A DNA stretch of 64,000 bases, taken from Macropodus opercularis. Its lineage: Eukaryota; Chordata; Actinopteri; Anabantiformes; Osphronemidae. Of this stretch, positions 1 to 12,374 are shown piece after piece; positions within the stretch are counted from its first letter, which is position 1; each line of letters starts with the position of its first letter. The stretch is taken from the NCBI GenBank assembly GCA_030770545.1, contig CM061102.1, positions 10,033,501 through 10,097,500 of the forward strand, in the 5' to 3' direction. A program made the position numbers and the translations under genes. A model generated the notes under the pieces. That model saw only the letters and a program-made list of their open reading frames with translations. It was not told the DNA's origin and did no database searches.

Positions 1-428
1 TGGGTGAGGTTAATCCTCCCAGCTAAAGACCAGAGAGCTTTAACTCCAGGTCTCTCTTAGGTGGGGCACTAGGCTTGTGTTGATGAACTTGATTTGAACT
101 CTGAAGACTGATTGTATCATCTTTTTTATATGCATTTAACATAAATATACACAGTATACCTTTTTAACACATTCCCCATTTCTAAACACTGGGGCAAGAT
201 TTAGTTTTGTTAATGTAAAGTACAAGGTCTGTGTTTTTAGGACACAAACAATTAAATGTTGTCAACAAACTTGGAAGGGTTTCCATTAAGATGACTTGAA
301 TTAAATGTGTTTATAGGAAGCAGTTTTGATTTGTTTGCGTGGTCACTTTTCTTTATTGCTCTCTGTTGTGGACTACACCACAAGCGCTGACAAGTTGGTG
401 TGTTTTTTTTATTTATTTTTTTTTACAG
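1..428 (+). other. pafah1b2: pafah1b2 intron (partial)
   Basis: AT-rich sequence running to a polypyrimidine tract and acceptor AG at 427-428. It is read as the intron before the first pafah1b2 exon in the window. The exon or exons encoding roughly the first 27 residues must lie upstream. No other feature is seen in it. Confidence 0.7.
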
Positions 429-1644
429 CACTCACGATTTGTGCAGGAGTGTAAGGACGCTGAACCAGATGTCCTGTTTGTGGGCGACTCTATGATTCAG
501 TTAATGCAGCAGTATGAGGTGAGACAAAATACTTTCCTCTCTGAATGTCCTGGTTCAGACGGTTCAAGAGCAGATCGGCATGTCTTTGAACACTTCTGCG
601 AGTATAATCAGCAAATAAAGAAGTTGTGATATGAAATGCAGCCGCATGACCTCTTGTCCGCAGGTCTGGAGGGAGTTATTCTCTCCTCTTCATGCACTCA
701 ACTTTGGTATTGGGGGGGACACAACCTGTAACGTGCTGTGGCGGCTGCAGAACGGAGAGCTGGAAAATATTCGCCCTAAGGTATCATGTTCTGTATAGTG
801 AATCCATCCATCCATCCATGAATAATGATGAGGTTTCTGGATTTTGTCCTCTGTTCACCATCACAATAAATCAGAAGTGAATTTATGTAGTGAGTGTATG
901 TAGATGTTTCATCATTTAAAATGTCATATATATGGAGATGGATAATCCATAACACTAATGAATTTACTGCTGAAGCAGGAGCCCTCACAGTCCTCATGGT
1001 TCTCTGTCTGTGATCTCGTCTAGGTGGTGGTGTTGTGGGTAGGAACCAACAATCATGAACACACTGCTGAACAAGTTGCAGGAGGCATTCTTACGATTGC
1101 AGAACTGCTCACCTCTCGCCTCCCCAAGGCAAAGGTAGTTGTACTGGTAAGTTGAGTTCTACTCAAGGCATCGTCTTATCGTTGTTGGTGTCTTCTGCCT
1201 CTCACCCAATGACTGCTGGGATTGGCTCCATCATCACCTTGATTCCTAACAGGAGAAGTGGTTAGGATAGTAAATGGATGGAATTTGGGTTTAAATTAAA
1301 TGATACAAATAAAAAGGTATCAGAAGAACTTTCTTTCAAAATGCTATTATTGTGGTGGTTTATAGGGTTTGTTGCCTCGAGGGGAGCGTCCCAATCCGCT
1401 AAGGGAGAAGAACGCTGCCGTTAACAGCTTCCTGCGTTCCTGGCTGCCACGATTGAGCCAGGCTCAGTTCCTGGATGTGAGTGGAGAATTTGTCCACGCT
1501 GATGGAACTATCAGCCCACAGGACATGTTTGACTATCTTCACCTCACACTGACAGGTTACCGTAACTTGTCCAAGCCCCTCAGTGACCTGTTGCTTCAAA
1601 TATTGGAGGAGACGCCAGAGGAGAGACGGGCGTCACTGGTTTGA
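429..1644 (+). CDS. pafah1b2: PAF acetylhydrolase 1b catalytic subunit 2 (5' truncated by window edge)
   Basis: Catalytic alpha subunit of the cytosolic type I platelet-activating-factor acetylhydrolase. It removes the sn-2 acetyl group of PAF and binds the LIS1 (Pafah1b1) dimer. Exons: 429-518, 664-780, 1024-1146, 1366-1644, all joining in phase 0 and giving 202 residues, against about 229 in the family, so the N-terminus is outside the window. Visible signatures are the SGNH-type nucleophile block FVGDSM, the conserved WRELFSPLHALNFGIGGD stretch, WVGTNNH, GLLPRGERPNPLREKN, and the catalytic Asp and His in FDYLHL. The C-terminus LEETPEER matches subunit 2 better than subunit 3, although HTAEQV and DYLHL are also shared with subunit 3. 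The tagln neighbour also supports pafah1b2, since human PAFAH1B2 and TAGLN are close at 11q23. Confidence 0.9.
1201..1283. repeat. Degenerate fish SINE-like tail
   Basis: The block containing gctgggattggctcca, then gattcctaacaggagaagtgg, then gtaaatggatggaat resembles the degraded 3' tail of a short interspersed element that I recall as common in fish genomes. It lies in the last pafah1b2 intron. The identification is from memory of the motif only. Confidence 0.45.
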
Positions 1645-3665
1645 CCATGGCCATGTGACACATGTATCCAGAGACATGTCTCATTTGCTCATGTGGAGGA
1701 TATGAGACATGTTTCTGGAAGGTTTCACTCATGGGGGGAAGTATGTACGCTGGGATGAGTGGTGTGGAGAGGTGCTGTAGAGGGAGAGAGACCTCAATAG
1801 AGATGTCGACACTGTGACTGCAGTAGTAAATTCTATTGCAAAATAATTAAAAAACTCCGACTACTGTAAGTCATTGATATGCTGATATAATGTTGGGCAG
1901 ATTAATCTTGGCCTCTGGGAAAAATAGTTTTTCCTGTGGTCTTGCCAGTAAACAAAGACATTTGCTTTGTTTGGTGTCAGAATCGTTAATTGCAAAGCCT
2001 CCTTATTCTCACACGAGTCGTGTGGGTCACAGCGTACAGTAAACGACGCAACAACCCATCTATCCAACACAGTACTAACCAGTGCGCTACTGGGAGTTGG
2101 ATGTTCATAGTGCCAACACCAACCTCAACTGTACACAGGATAAGGAAAAGAAGTATTTTCTATTTAATCAAGACAATCTGCTTTTACTGAAATTCTCTAT
2201 TAACCCATTGTCTTTTAGATACATGACCTTTCAGAATAATCCAATAATCTGTAGAAACCCCTTTGACTGGAGAGGTTTAAGAACAGCTGCTTCCAAGGTG
2301 CCTGCAATATAAAATCTCTCTTAGATGGTTTAGTTTCAAAGCATAAATTCCCCCCAAAACATAACGTGAACTACACAGGTTTAGTAGTAATGTGTCCCAG
2401 CGCTCTGTGTGTAATATTTCATATTCTCAGTCAGGTAAGGACCACGTCATCCGCTTAATGTTCAGTGTTTAACTATTTAGATGTCTGCAAATTGTTAATC
2501 AATATAAAATAAGTGGGTGGTTCTCAACAGACCACACTAGGCCACTAAGTCAGTTCTGTGTTGCCATCAGCGAGCTAAGTGTTAACTCAAATGCATGTTT
2601 AAATCAAGCACCTAATGCATCTGTAGTGAATAAGATCATGTAAGTTTTACTTATGCATATTAATTAGTGATGTTAGCTTTTCTGGTAACTACACAGGTCT
2701 TGAAAAATCTGAAACACGTCTCTCACATCTACAGAGTGTGTTTCTATTTTATTTGTTTAACTTCATCTTTTTGTTCTAAATAAATCTAACCTGACCTTTA
2801 ACTTGAAGTGTGCAAAAACCTAACCTAAAGTCCTTCAGGATCACGTCTTGTATCCGTGTTAAATATTTTTGAGAACAACATACATTTCAGGTCATGATAT
2901 TCCACTGTCTGGATAAGTGTGTGTCGTGTTTTGCAGTAGCATTGTAACAGTACACTAGCATTAATATTTTACAGAGAAGCTAAAAGCAGATAAAACACAC
3001 GCTGCTGTCCTGTTGAACTGTTTCTTCTTAATAATCAATCATTCAAACTAGCACAAGTTGTCTCTCCCTCTTAATATGTGAGCATACAGTGTTTCCTTTA
3101 GAGGCGCCTCTTCATCTGCTTTCTTACCCCTTTGTTTCTGTGATGTATTTATAGCTGACTACAACCCTGACACCCCTGCGTGATACAGTACAGTGACTGA
3201 ATACCTGTAGGGGAAGTCGGGCGACTGGACCCTGTCATGCCACACGCTGAACAGCAATCACAGGTCATGCAAGGAAAACCATTCGTCCGTGCACTTAAGC
3301 TGTAGCTGTTTCTTCATGGCTTCAGTTCCTTTCAAACGTTGACTGCTCGTCATCTATTGAGCATCAGATTATGTGACATTACTGCTATCTAAAGCTCAAG
3401 TGTTGTTAAATAGAACTTGTGTGTGTATGTGTGTGCCTTAAGTGTTCTTGGGGACTGTTGTACAAAGTGTGTCTGGTGCTGGATTGTATAGGTTTGATGT
3501 ATGAATGGACCCCAGTTGTATATGACACGTGTAAATCACAAACACAACAAGATGAAGGTGGAGCTGCAGGAGGCTGTTTGGTGCAATACAGTGTTTGCAC
3601 TGTTTTGCCTTGTTGTCACATTGAGATAAAGCATTGCGATAAATAAAAACCTGATCTTATCAAGT
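1645..3665 (+). other. pafah1b2: Probable pafah1b2 3' UTR with poly(A) signal
   Basis: No coding segment is seen after the stop at 1642-1644. The first good AATAAA in a plausible context is at 3642-3647, in the run gataaataaaaacc, which would give a 3' UTR of about 2 kb. Long 3' UTRs are usual for this gene, but the end point is inferred. Confidence 0.4.
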
Positions 3666-6600
3666 GTTGGAGGTTACTTTTCTTTTATTTAAAGCTGTGT
3701 TGAGTGATCAGGCACAAAGTTGAGTTCACACCCACCAGCAGAGGGAAGCATTTCATCAGATTGAGCTGAGAAGTACTCTGGCAGCGCTCACTGCTTGTTC
3801 CACGCCTCCTCTCTTTCAGCCAAAGGTTTCTCCTTATTGCAGAGATAATTGGCTTTCAGCAGACATAGCTCAGTCCTGAAACTGGCCACACATTAGATGT
3901 TAGACAAATATTTGACTGCGGTTTCTCTCAATATACTTTGTGTAAGTGGGAAATGAGCATTTAATTGTAAAGATATTAACAGTGGTGGGGTTGACAGGCA
4001 CGAGATACTCTTCAAAAAACAATCTTGTGTGGTTTACCTGCTCTGTTTACCCGTTTGGCTTCTCCTCTGTATTAACAGACCAAGCAGTGATGGGAGTGTG
4101 TCTCACTCATTGCACTGCCTGTACACCCTGTATGAATCACCTGCAGTATCTGTGTGTTGCTTTATGTTCAAACCAGAGAGGTCAGGGTTTGTAATACGCT
4201 GCCAAGCATGATAAATGTGGCAGTAGTTTCAGTATTCAGCTGGGTATTGGGCCTGTATGTCACCTGCGGTTTTATACTGTATAAATGATACATTTTATTT
4301 AGGATTTGATCAAAAATCTACAGCCATGTATGAAATAAAGTACTTTTTATTTATTTTAAGTATATGGTCATAATACCTGAAGTCTGGAACCTTCCGAATC
4401 TTCAGATGATTGGTTTCTTTCCTGCGACGCTCAGCGAGCTTTTTACTACAGCTGTCTTCACTTCCTGCTGGTTCAGCAGATGCAAGTGAAATATGTTGTA
4501 CACCCTCAACTGTTCAGTTGACCCCTACAGAATGTTTCACTTCTTGCTTATAAATACTAATAGGTTTTAGTGTAAGTTAAGAGCCATCAAGAGTGTCAAA
4601 ACTCATAAATACAAAGGATGCTGCTTTTCAGGTGAACCAGTGACGTGCATGTTGTTTATTCACTCTGGTTAAGTCAGACTCTTGCCAGTTGACTCCTTGC
4701 TGATGCTTCAGCTGAGCACAAGCTTGATCTGCTGAAGGCATAACACCTTAAAAAATCAAAGTGAAGAAGGCATTAGACGGTCAGTGAGTCTGTGAATGCA
4801 AACCGCTGGAATTCCTACACATAACTAACAGTTTTTCAATGGCATCTGAGAGAGTGCAAAAAAAAGCACATTGTACAGTACTGTTGTGATGAAAGCTCAA
4901 AAATATATGTGAATAATATGTTTATTACATCTGTCACATGATTTTAACTTCACAATAAGATTATGTAAGGAGGAATTGAAATGCAGAAGTTCATGCCGCT
5001 GTAAAGCAGAAGTTTTGGACACCTCACAATTGTTTAGATGTAATATGTTTGATTTGTGTTTAGCAGCAGAGCAAGCATTTGTTTTAGTCGGGCGTCTTTT
5101 CATGTAGAGCTCCTCCTCATCTGCAAATAGAACTTCACAGACTCACTGCAGCAGCTGACGCCTAGAAGATAAGGTGTAAACCTCTTATGACTGGTTGGTC
5201 AGGTGATGCAGATCCTAAAAAAGTAGCCAGGGTCTATGATATTTGACATAAATGCTTAACTGCGTGTTCTGAGCGTTCACCTCGTTGCTCTGCTTTAAGC
5301 TTTGTCTCCCTCTCATGGCGTCTGAACTGTTAGTTCACCTTTCACATCTCACCATTTGGCCTCAAACCAAGGGTTTTGCGGGGAAACACCTGCTTCCTTA
5401 TTCACATTACTCACCCTTTACACTTCGGTGACCTACTTTATTCCCCTTCTCATCGTTGAGCGTTGCCACATGAGGAGCTAATGGTAGACGCAGCTAGAAC
5501 GCAGCAGCATCCCCTGCGGTTCCTGATCAGTCTTATTCTTGCAGTATGAATTTGAGTCATTTACACATTTGCATTCAGTCGTTACATCAACGTCAGATTG
5601 GATGCAACGCTTACTGCATCTCATCAGACTATCCTCAGTCAACACAGCACAGATTTCAGCCCATGAAACATTTTTATTGGGAGGATCTATAAGAAAAAAA
5701 GTTTTAACTTCTGTATTGTTTGTTTAATACCATCTGGTTGTGGGTCCAGCTTCTCCACAACCAGCAACTCTTGAAGATCATTTACACATATTGATCCCTG
5801 CGCCTCTTGATAATTGTGCTAAAGCTAGTTCAGCAGGTCTCTGGCCCGGGTCACTCAGTGCAGTCATTTATCGACTGCAAGGAAAATAAATACTTGCATG
5901 CTCTTATCGTGGAAACTGAACGTCTGCTGCTTGGTTGTTTAGAGGAAAATGCTCACAAACACAAGTTTCCCTTTGGCCTGTTTTAGACAGGCAACAGTTG
6001 CTTTGTGTTCACCAGCCTGTTGACCAGTGATCTATTATTATGTGTTTTTGTTACATTCCTCAACCTCAAGTGTCCTCCCCCTTGTTGTCAGATTTATTGT
6101 CATCCCTTCCTGACATTGTGTACAAATAAGACCTGACTTCAAATTACGATTTGATTCTTCTCTCATATATGGTAGCACATCTATTGTGAGACTTGATTAT
6201 TACAGTAAAAGTATTTGTGAAATGAATTGGGCAAAGCCAAAATGGAAATTTTATACTGGAAGGCGTGACATTGAAAGCTAAGCAAAAGTAACAATGCTGC
6301 TGTAAATAAATATTTATTTTTAAATAGAATTGAGAAAGCATCTGTTTTTGTGTACAAATAGACGGTGAAGTCTATTCCACCTGCTAACACTGCTGGATTT
6401 GTGCATTACGGCTAAGGCAGATACTCAGATGCTGATCATTTAAGCCTCGTCTCTGCAGCAGTGAGTTTTTCCACTGCGTCACCAGCTTTAGTATTCGTTC
6501 CAGGCTGATAATCAAGCTGGGCGTCCATTTAACTTACTGACTCCTTTCACTCAGCTGGGCCTGATCTTAATTAGGCTCTAGCACCGTGTTCACTTGTGCA

Positions 6601-8422
6601 AGCTCGCATCCTTCCTAAAGTCTATTTGAAAGAATGTAGACATATATAGTTCCTTGATTTTTAAATGACCCTTAAGTTACCTTCATGTGTAACAGGGTTA
6701 GTCCCAGTCAACACTGCACCGTGGCAGTGTCTTGTTTAATGGCACAGTGGCAGCTGAAGGAGAAGATGTTACATAAGTTTCTCCAGCGATATTATCTCCA
6801 GCAGTCAAAGAATGTAAAGTGGCATCACTCCAGTCTTCTTTAACCTCAAATCTGTCGTTGCCCCCGTTCTGCCCCTGTATGGCAGGAAAGTACATTCCAG
6901 TGCAGAGAGGTTAGTATCGTGTTGGTGTTTCCACAATTTTTTGAAACTGAAACAACTGATGAATTTAAAAAAAAATAGCTACAGGGTCAAAGAGGCCAGA
7001 CATGACTACTCTGCTAGAATGTGGTTGTCAAAATGCACAGGGATGAAGCCATCGTTTGTGAGAATCTAAACGAGTTTGAGTTTAAAGAGCCAGAAGTGAT
7101 GAGAAGGTCGTCAACAAACCCCACATAGGTGAAGCTGTTTCGCCTCACGCCTGTGCAGTCAGTCAACCTCACTGTGTAAAGTAGCGGAAACAACCAGTGT
7201 TTTACTGAGGAGCAGGAAACAGTAGTTTCCTCACGTCATCACTTCTTTAGACACAATCAGTCTTAAAGAAATGAAATGTCGTGACAAACAGACAGCATCA
7301 GTCTAAACATGTCCCGGCACATTTTGTTACTGGACACTTAAGATGCGCAGATGTGTTGAGCAATGTGACATAAGCACACACGCGTCTGCTAGTGTTAAAA
7401 TAAATATTAGTTTTAAAATAAGGAAACACTTTCTTGCTAATGTAAGCATCTTAAATCTGTTGAAGCGAACAGGCTGTAAAGTTGTTGAGGTTTTAACACC
7501 CAAGAAATGATAAAGAGCTAAAGAGCTCACAGCAGCTCCGCGTGTTTGTGAGCTGCGCAGAGAGCATGTTTCTGATGCTTTTATTGTGAAAGGAACAGAT
7601 AATAGAACAAAAATCACTACATAAGAAGATGTCACCATGACAAGCATCTGCACAATTTCTCTATGAGTATGGATGAATGGTGAATTTATAATATCTTTAT
7701 TTATCAACAGTTTAACAACCAGCTTTGTGTTATAAGGAGGAAGGGGAAGAGGAAGTGTGTTTGTTTGCCCTCCCTTTGCGATGATCACTCCTTTTTTGGA
7801 AATGCTCTGTGGTTTCTTCTTAATCCTGTCCTGACCCGGTCTACACGGTCTGACCTCAGCCACCTTAATCCCCTCTGTCAGAGTCCGCCGCGACATTCCT
7901 TCTTCATAAGCACCTCTTCTTCTTCTTCGTCCTCGTCTTTCTGCATTAGCGCCTTGTCTTATCCAAACAAACCTTTCTTTTTGACTATGTTCTTTCTTGC
8001 CGCTTTTCCTCGTCACCTCTGACCTTTCCTCAGTCAGCTCATGCTGAACAGCTTAGCTGGTACTCAAGCAAAAACACAATATAAACAAAACCTTGGCAGG
8101 AAATAGTTTTCGTCCCCCTTGTTCCTCCCCTTCAGTTTCTCCAGCCTCCTCATCACTGTCTCCTCTCGTTTGCCTCCTTTCCTTCAGACCTTTTTATTGC
8201 ACCAGATTTGATCTTATCTGCTTATCTCAGCTCAGGTTTAAAGCAAACAGGTCTGGGTAACATGCTGTAGTTACCTGCAGAGGCTGTGTCATGGGTTGCT
8301 ATGTACATTAGATAACCTCTCTCACTGTTTACCAGCACACAGCCCAGTCACCAATAGTTTAATCAGTACAGGCCCACAAAGTTATGCAGCACACATTAGG
8401 CTTTTAGTCGTTTTTTACCAAA
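3666..8422. other. Intergenic region, no gene recognised
   Basis: About 4.7 kb between the convergent ends of pafah1b2 and tagln. Open frames exist on both strands, for example 7327-8016 on the minus strand, but they are low-complexity or short. None has a recognisable domain or paired splice sites. A CTCF-like match lies at 3732-3748. Confidence 0.6.
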
Positions 8423-8428
8423 TTTATT
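8423..8428 (-). terminator. tagln: Candidate tagln poly(A) signal
   Basis: The + strand reads tttatt, which is AATAAA on the minus strand, about 550 nt past the tagln stop codon. It is the nearest canonical hexamer downstream of the gene. Cleavage here is inferred. Confidence 0.4.
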
Positions 8429-8975
8429 TCAAAATTGCACATTGGCTACATGTCTCCTGACTTGCACTTCTTGACTTCTAATACACAGTGAGCACAGGCT
8501 TTGAATTTGCTGTCACTTCGAACAACTTGCTGAACTTTTCCCGTTGTCCTACTACAGTTATGAGCAGGGAGCATTTTGAAAACTGGCCCAAGGACTGATC
8601 ACTACACTGTCTGAACACTGCCAAACAAAAACACACAACTAATGTGACAACAAGTGGACTTGAAGGAACAGAAACAAGTAAGAGAGCTAAGATTAATGTT
8701 TTATCCACCTGATTTTAAGGCAGTGAGTAAGAACATGCAGAAAACTGGAATGATCCTTAAAAACATTATGTACAAGGTGGTACTGTAAAATGCATCTTTT
8801 CACATGTGTGTTGCATATGTGCACATGCTCTTGATGGTCCCTGTTTTGGTCCAGTTATGTTTGGAAAGGTCAGGTCACATTTCTCCAAATGGCCAAAGTC
8901 AGAGTTTCTTCGTCCTCGCTGACTGGCTTTTCAGAGAACAGGAGTGCAGTGGAGGAGGACTTCAGTTGCTCGGGT

Positions 8976-9903
8976 TCAGGGGTGGTTGATGATCTGTCTG
9001 GGTCGTCCGTAGCCTGTCATGCCTGCTTGAGATGCTCCTTTATTTGTGCCCATTTGCAGGCCGATGACGTTTTTGCCTTCACTCAGCTGTTCCTCTGTGA
9101 AGTCTCTCCTGTTCTCTTGAGACTTCCTGCACACACACAAGGCACGAGACACACACAGCTCACAATGGTTTTCCTCAGCACTGAAATAAAACCTCCTTTG
9201 TTTTCTCAACTTTCCACAGAGAGACTAGCTCATACATGACAGAAAAGTGCTCATACTCACTTATGGAACCAGCTGGGGTCTCCTTGGTAACATCCATCAC
9301 TTTTTGTGACTGCCAAACAGCCCAGAGCCATCAGGGTCCTCTGAACAGCAGCCAGGTCCTTGCCTAAAGACATGCAACAGTCTCAAATGAATGAGGCCCA
9401 CAGCAGACACAACCTCGTCTACGCATATCTGACAGAGAGTGTTATAGAGTTCTGCTGGTGGCCTTGCCTTCAAAGAGGTCTACAGTCTGGAACATGTCTG
9501 TTTTCGTGACTCCATAGTTTTCCGCAGCTTTGAGGAACAAGGAAATTTGCTCCATCTGCTTAAACGCCATCTGAGCTTTCTTGACGGTCTTGATGGGCTT
9601 GTTGGCTCCATGCAGGCTGTTGATGAGTTCACACAGCACCTGGAGACAAACCGGGTAAATCTGTCTGTGCACAATGCTCATTTGAACAGTATATGGATAT
9701 GTTTACTTTTTGCAAACACTCACACATCCATCCTTGAGCCAGTTTTGGAAGCCGGTCTTGCCTGGTTCAGGCTGGCCAACGGCGGAGCCGCACTGGGCGA
9801 GGATCCAGTGGACCAGCCTTTCTTCCAGTTCGGAGTCATATTTCTTATCAATCTTACTCTGAACTTCGCGGCTCAGACCATAGGCGGGACCTTTGTTTGC
9901 CAT
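8976..9903 (-). CDS. tagln: Transgelin (SM22-alpha)
   Basis: Actin-binding, calponin-family protein of smooth muscle and mesenchymal cells that cross-links F-actin. Coding exons on the minus strand: 9903-9724, 9639-9468, 9363-9261, 9126-8976. Together they give 201 residues, the same as human transgelin. The order is an N-terminal CH domain (about residues 24-137, with WILAQCG, NWLKDG, MAFKQMEQI and FQTVDLFEGKD), then the calponin-like repeat GLQMGTNKGASQAGMTGYG near the C-terminus. MANKGP at the start, VDLFEGKD (not VDLWEG) and the ending GRPRQII favour tagln over tagln2 or tagln3. The initiator ATG lies in an exon starting at 9910 after a good acceptor. The third intron (9467-9364) begins GCAAGG, so it is apparently a GC-AG intron. 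The other donors are GTGAGT. Confidence 0.93.
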
Positions 9904-12268
9904 GTTGATCCTGTTGGGAGGGAAAGTTTACAGTGTAAATAGGCAAACTGTTCAGCAAACTTTTCTTCTTGGCAGCATATTGTGTCCTTTTTAAAATGAA
10001 TATTTAATACGTGTACCAACAGGAAGTTTCAAATCCCTGCCCTGCTCATATTCAATCCCAGTCAGAACAAACATTGTAGTCACTGTTTAGTCATAAAATA
10101 CCAATAACAAAAAGTTGACAAGCGTTTTCAGCCACTAAAAAGATTTGAGAAGTTAATGCAACTCTCAAGTCAAATATGAAGCCAACTATGCATTTAGAAT
10201 TATTCAGTGTGGCCAGTTTTATATAGACAACAGTCAGACGTTTGTTATATAAATGAGTGTCTTGAGATATTAGATCCTTCTACTAGTAATGATATGATCT
10301 GGCGTATTAATGCAGTAAGAGTGTCCCCTTAGCTTCGGTTTAACAGGCCCACTCCCTGCATCCTGTTTGCTCACTCAGCTGTCACTTCCTTCCCTGCTCC
10401 CTGACAAAGCTGTGTGTATACACAGCTCTAAACAAAACAACACACTGCCGCTCACCATAGAAACCAGAGATGAAGCAGGAAGCCTGTTAAATCATAAAAG
10501 TAAGAAATGTACTTTAACCACCACTGTGCTGAGCCACAGAGTTACACATTTCAGTAATTCTAGGAAAGCCAACGACATATGGAGATGTTTATAACGGCTG
10601 GACAAGTCTCACTGCTCTGCACATTCAGCTCTGCATAGTCTGCTAACATAGAGACGCTGCAGGTTTTTTCTATTGTGTCTTTAGAAGAATCAGTTCATTT
10701 TGTTGGCAAACCTGCTTTAATATGCTCCATAAAGTATGTGTTTCACTCGAGGGCAGAGAGGCCTATTACATCCCCTACAAAACAGGTTTGTCAGTCTTAC
10801 ACAATATGTGTTGACAGTTTGACAAGTCGTCATTGTCTGTGACAGCTCCACACTGGAACCCTGGCTGCCGTGAGTCGCACACGTGTCTCTGCTCAGCGTG
10901 TGAGCAGGCAGCAGCTGCAGTGGAGGAGAAGCGTCTGACAGTGTGTTTAGTTTTTCCCAAACCATGAGGGTGAAGTAAACATCCGAACTTCTACACATCA
11001 CAACTTCCTTTCTCAGTCAGAAGAGTCCTGCGTGTTGTGTCACGCCCAGAGCACATCCACCAGCTGCAGACATGTTGAGTTATCTCAGCGTGTAGGATCA
11101 TGATCTCAGAGCCTTTCAAAAGAACCTCTACCGTCACGGGTCGTGATCTGTGGGCTACACCTGTACGAGACACCACCTTAAGGCTTGGCACCGTTCGCTT
11201 CTCACGTTTGCTGTCTGTGCTCTTCACAAGTTATCTGGGAGCGGCCTAGTTCCTGGCAACGGTCACAGCTACTACCCCCCCACAGAAAACCAGGATGTCT
11301 GCAATGGATGCATTTCTAAATATGAAAAACATGAATTGTTTCACTCCTCACTCTCCTGCTGGCAAAGAGATAACGTCAGTAAATATTTTAGCATGTGTCA
11401 GTGTGGTGATCCAGAACACTGCATTTTACTGACTGCTCCAATCAGCTTGTCATTCTACAGCTTTTGAGAACATCAGCGACTTCCAGTGAGACTCATCTGC
11501 TCTCGTGCTGTTTGAGGGTTAAGTGTTTGCTCAGATCCAACCGTCCAATTCATCCCCCTCACCCCCGCCTCAATTCTTCGTCTTTTGTCTCGCATCTTGC
11601 AGTCGTCCTCTACGAGGCATTTCACAACTTTCTTGTTATTACAACGCAGCTGCGTGTAACTGCCTCATCACTGGCTCATATTTGATCGGTGACTCATTTA
11701 GTCACGGCAAGAAAACAAACAAAAAACAAAAGGGCTGAACGATTGATCCAAAACGATAAGGTTCCACTTATCGTCACAGTCCAGGAGAAGTTCAAACAGC
11801 AGCTAATGTTGCGTAAGTTATCTCATAGTTTAAAGCATTTACTTTCACATAAATGTTTACCATGTCCATAAATGTAACAGGTTCATGAGTTTATATTCAA
11901 GTCAAAATGGGGCTTTTCAGGGTGAACCTGAATGTTCCCCAGGATGTGAGGCTGCCACGAGAGATGAGAGCAGATAAGACAGAGGATCTCATAAGCGAAG
12001 CATTCAGACTAGTGGGCCATTCACACGGCTTGTAATCCCAGCACAAACTAAACATTAACTGAGCATTTGGCCGCAGGCTGCATATGAACACGCACAAGCA
12101 ACAAGGAAGGAGACAAAGAGCAAGGGTGGGGTGTATCAAATAGCACGTTACACTTCTTTTTTTCATGTTTCCTGCGCAGAGTCAGGCTCAAAGTCAAATC
12201 TCTCAACTGCCTGTGACAAAACTCAGAACTGAGACTGAGAACAAAGTAAAGCAGATGCGGTGACTTAC

Positions 12269-12340
12269 TCTGAGTGGTAGGCTTCAGGTGAGGAGCCGTG
12301 GGTTTGGGCTTGTGTGGCGTTTCCTCCTTACAGCACAGTG
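12269..12340 (-). other. tagln: Probable tagln non-coding first exon
   Basis: On the minus strand a segment ends at 12269 with a strong donor, CAGA|GTAAGTC. It lies 2.4 kb upstream of the ATG exon, whose acceptor follows 9911. A TATA-like box lies 30 nt or so further upstream. The exon start near 12340 is set only by distance from that box. Mammalian TAGLN also has a short non-coding exon 1. Confidence 0.5.
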
Positions 12341-12366
12341 CAGAATGCACCACAGAGGACAGCCAG

Positions 12367-12374
12367 TATAAATA
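12367..12374 (-). promoter_or_regulatory. tagln: TATA-like box of tagln
   Basis: The + strand reads tataaata, so the minus strand reads TATTTATA, at a suitable distance upstream of the inferred 5' UTR exon. An imperfect CArG-like sequence with one extra base, CCTAAATAAGG on the minus strand, lies about 150 bp further upstream (12523-12533). Confidence 0.4.

Noticed and set aside
6698..6895. Open minus-strand segment with reasonable amino acid composition
   Set aside because: No family recognised, no convincing donor, only 65 codons. Left as non-coding.
7327..8016. 229-codon open frame on the minus strand
   Set aside because: Low-complexity Lys/Arg-rich start over a CT-rich tract, no domain recognised, and no paired splice sites.
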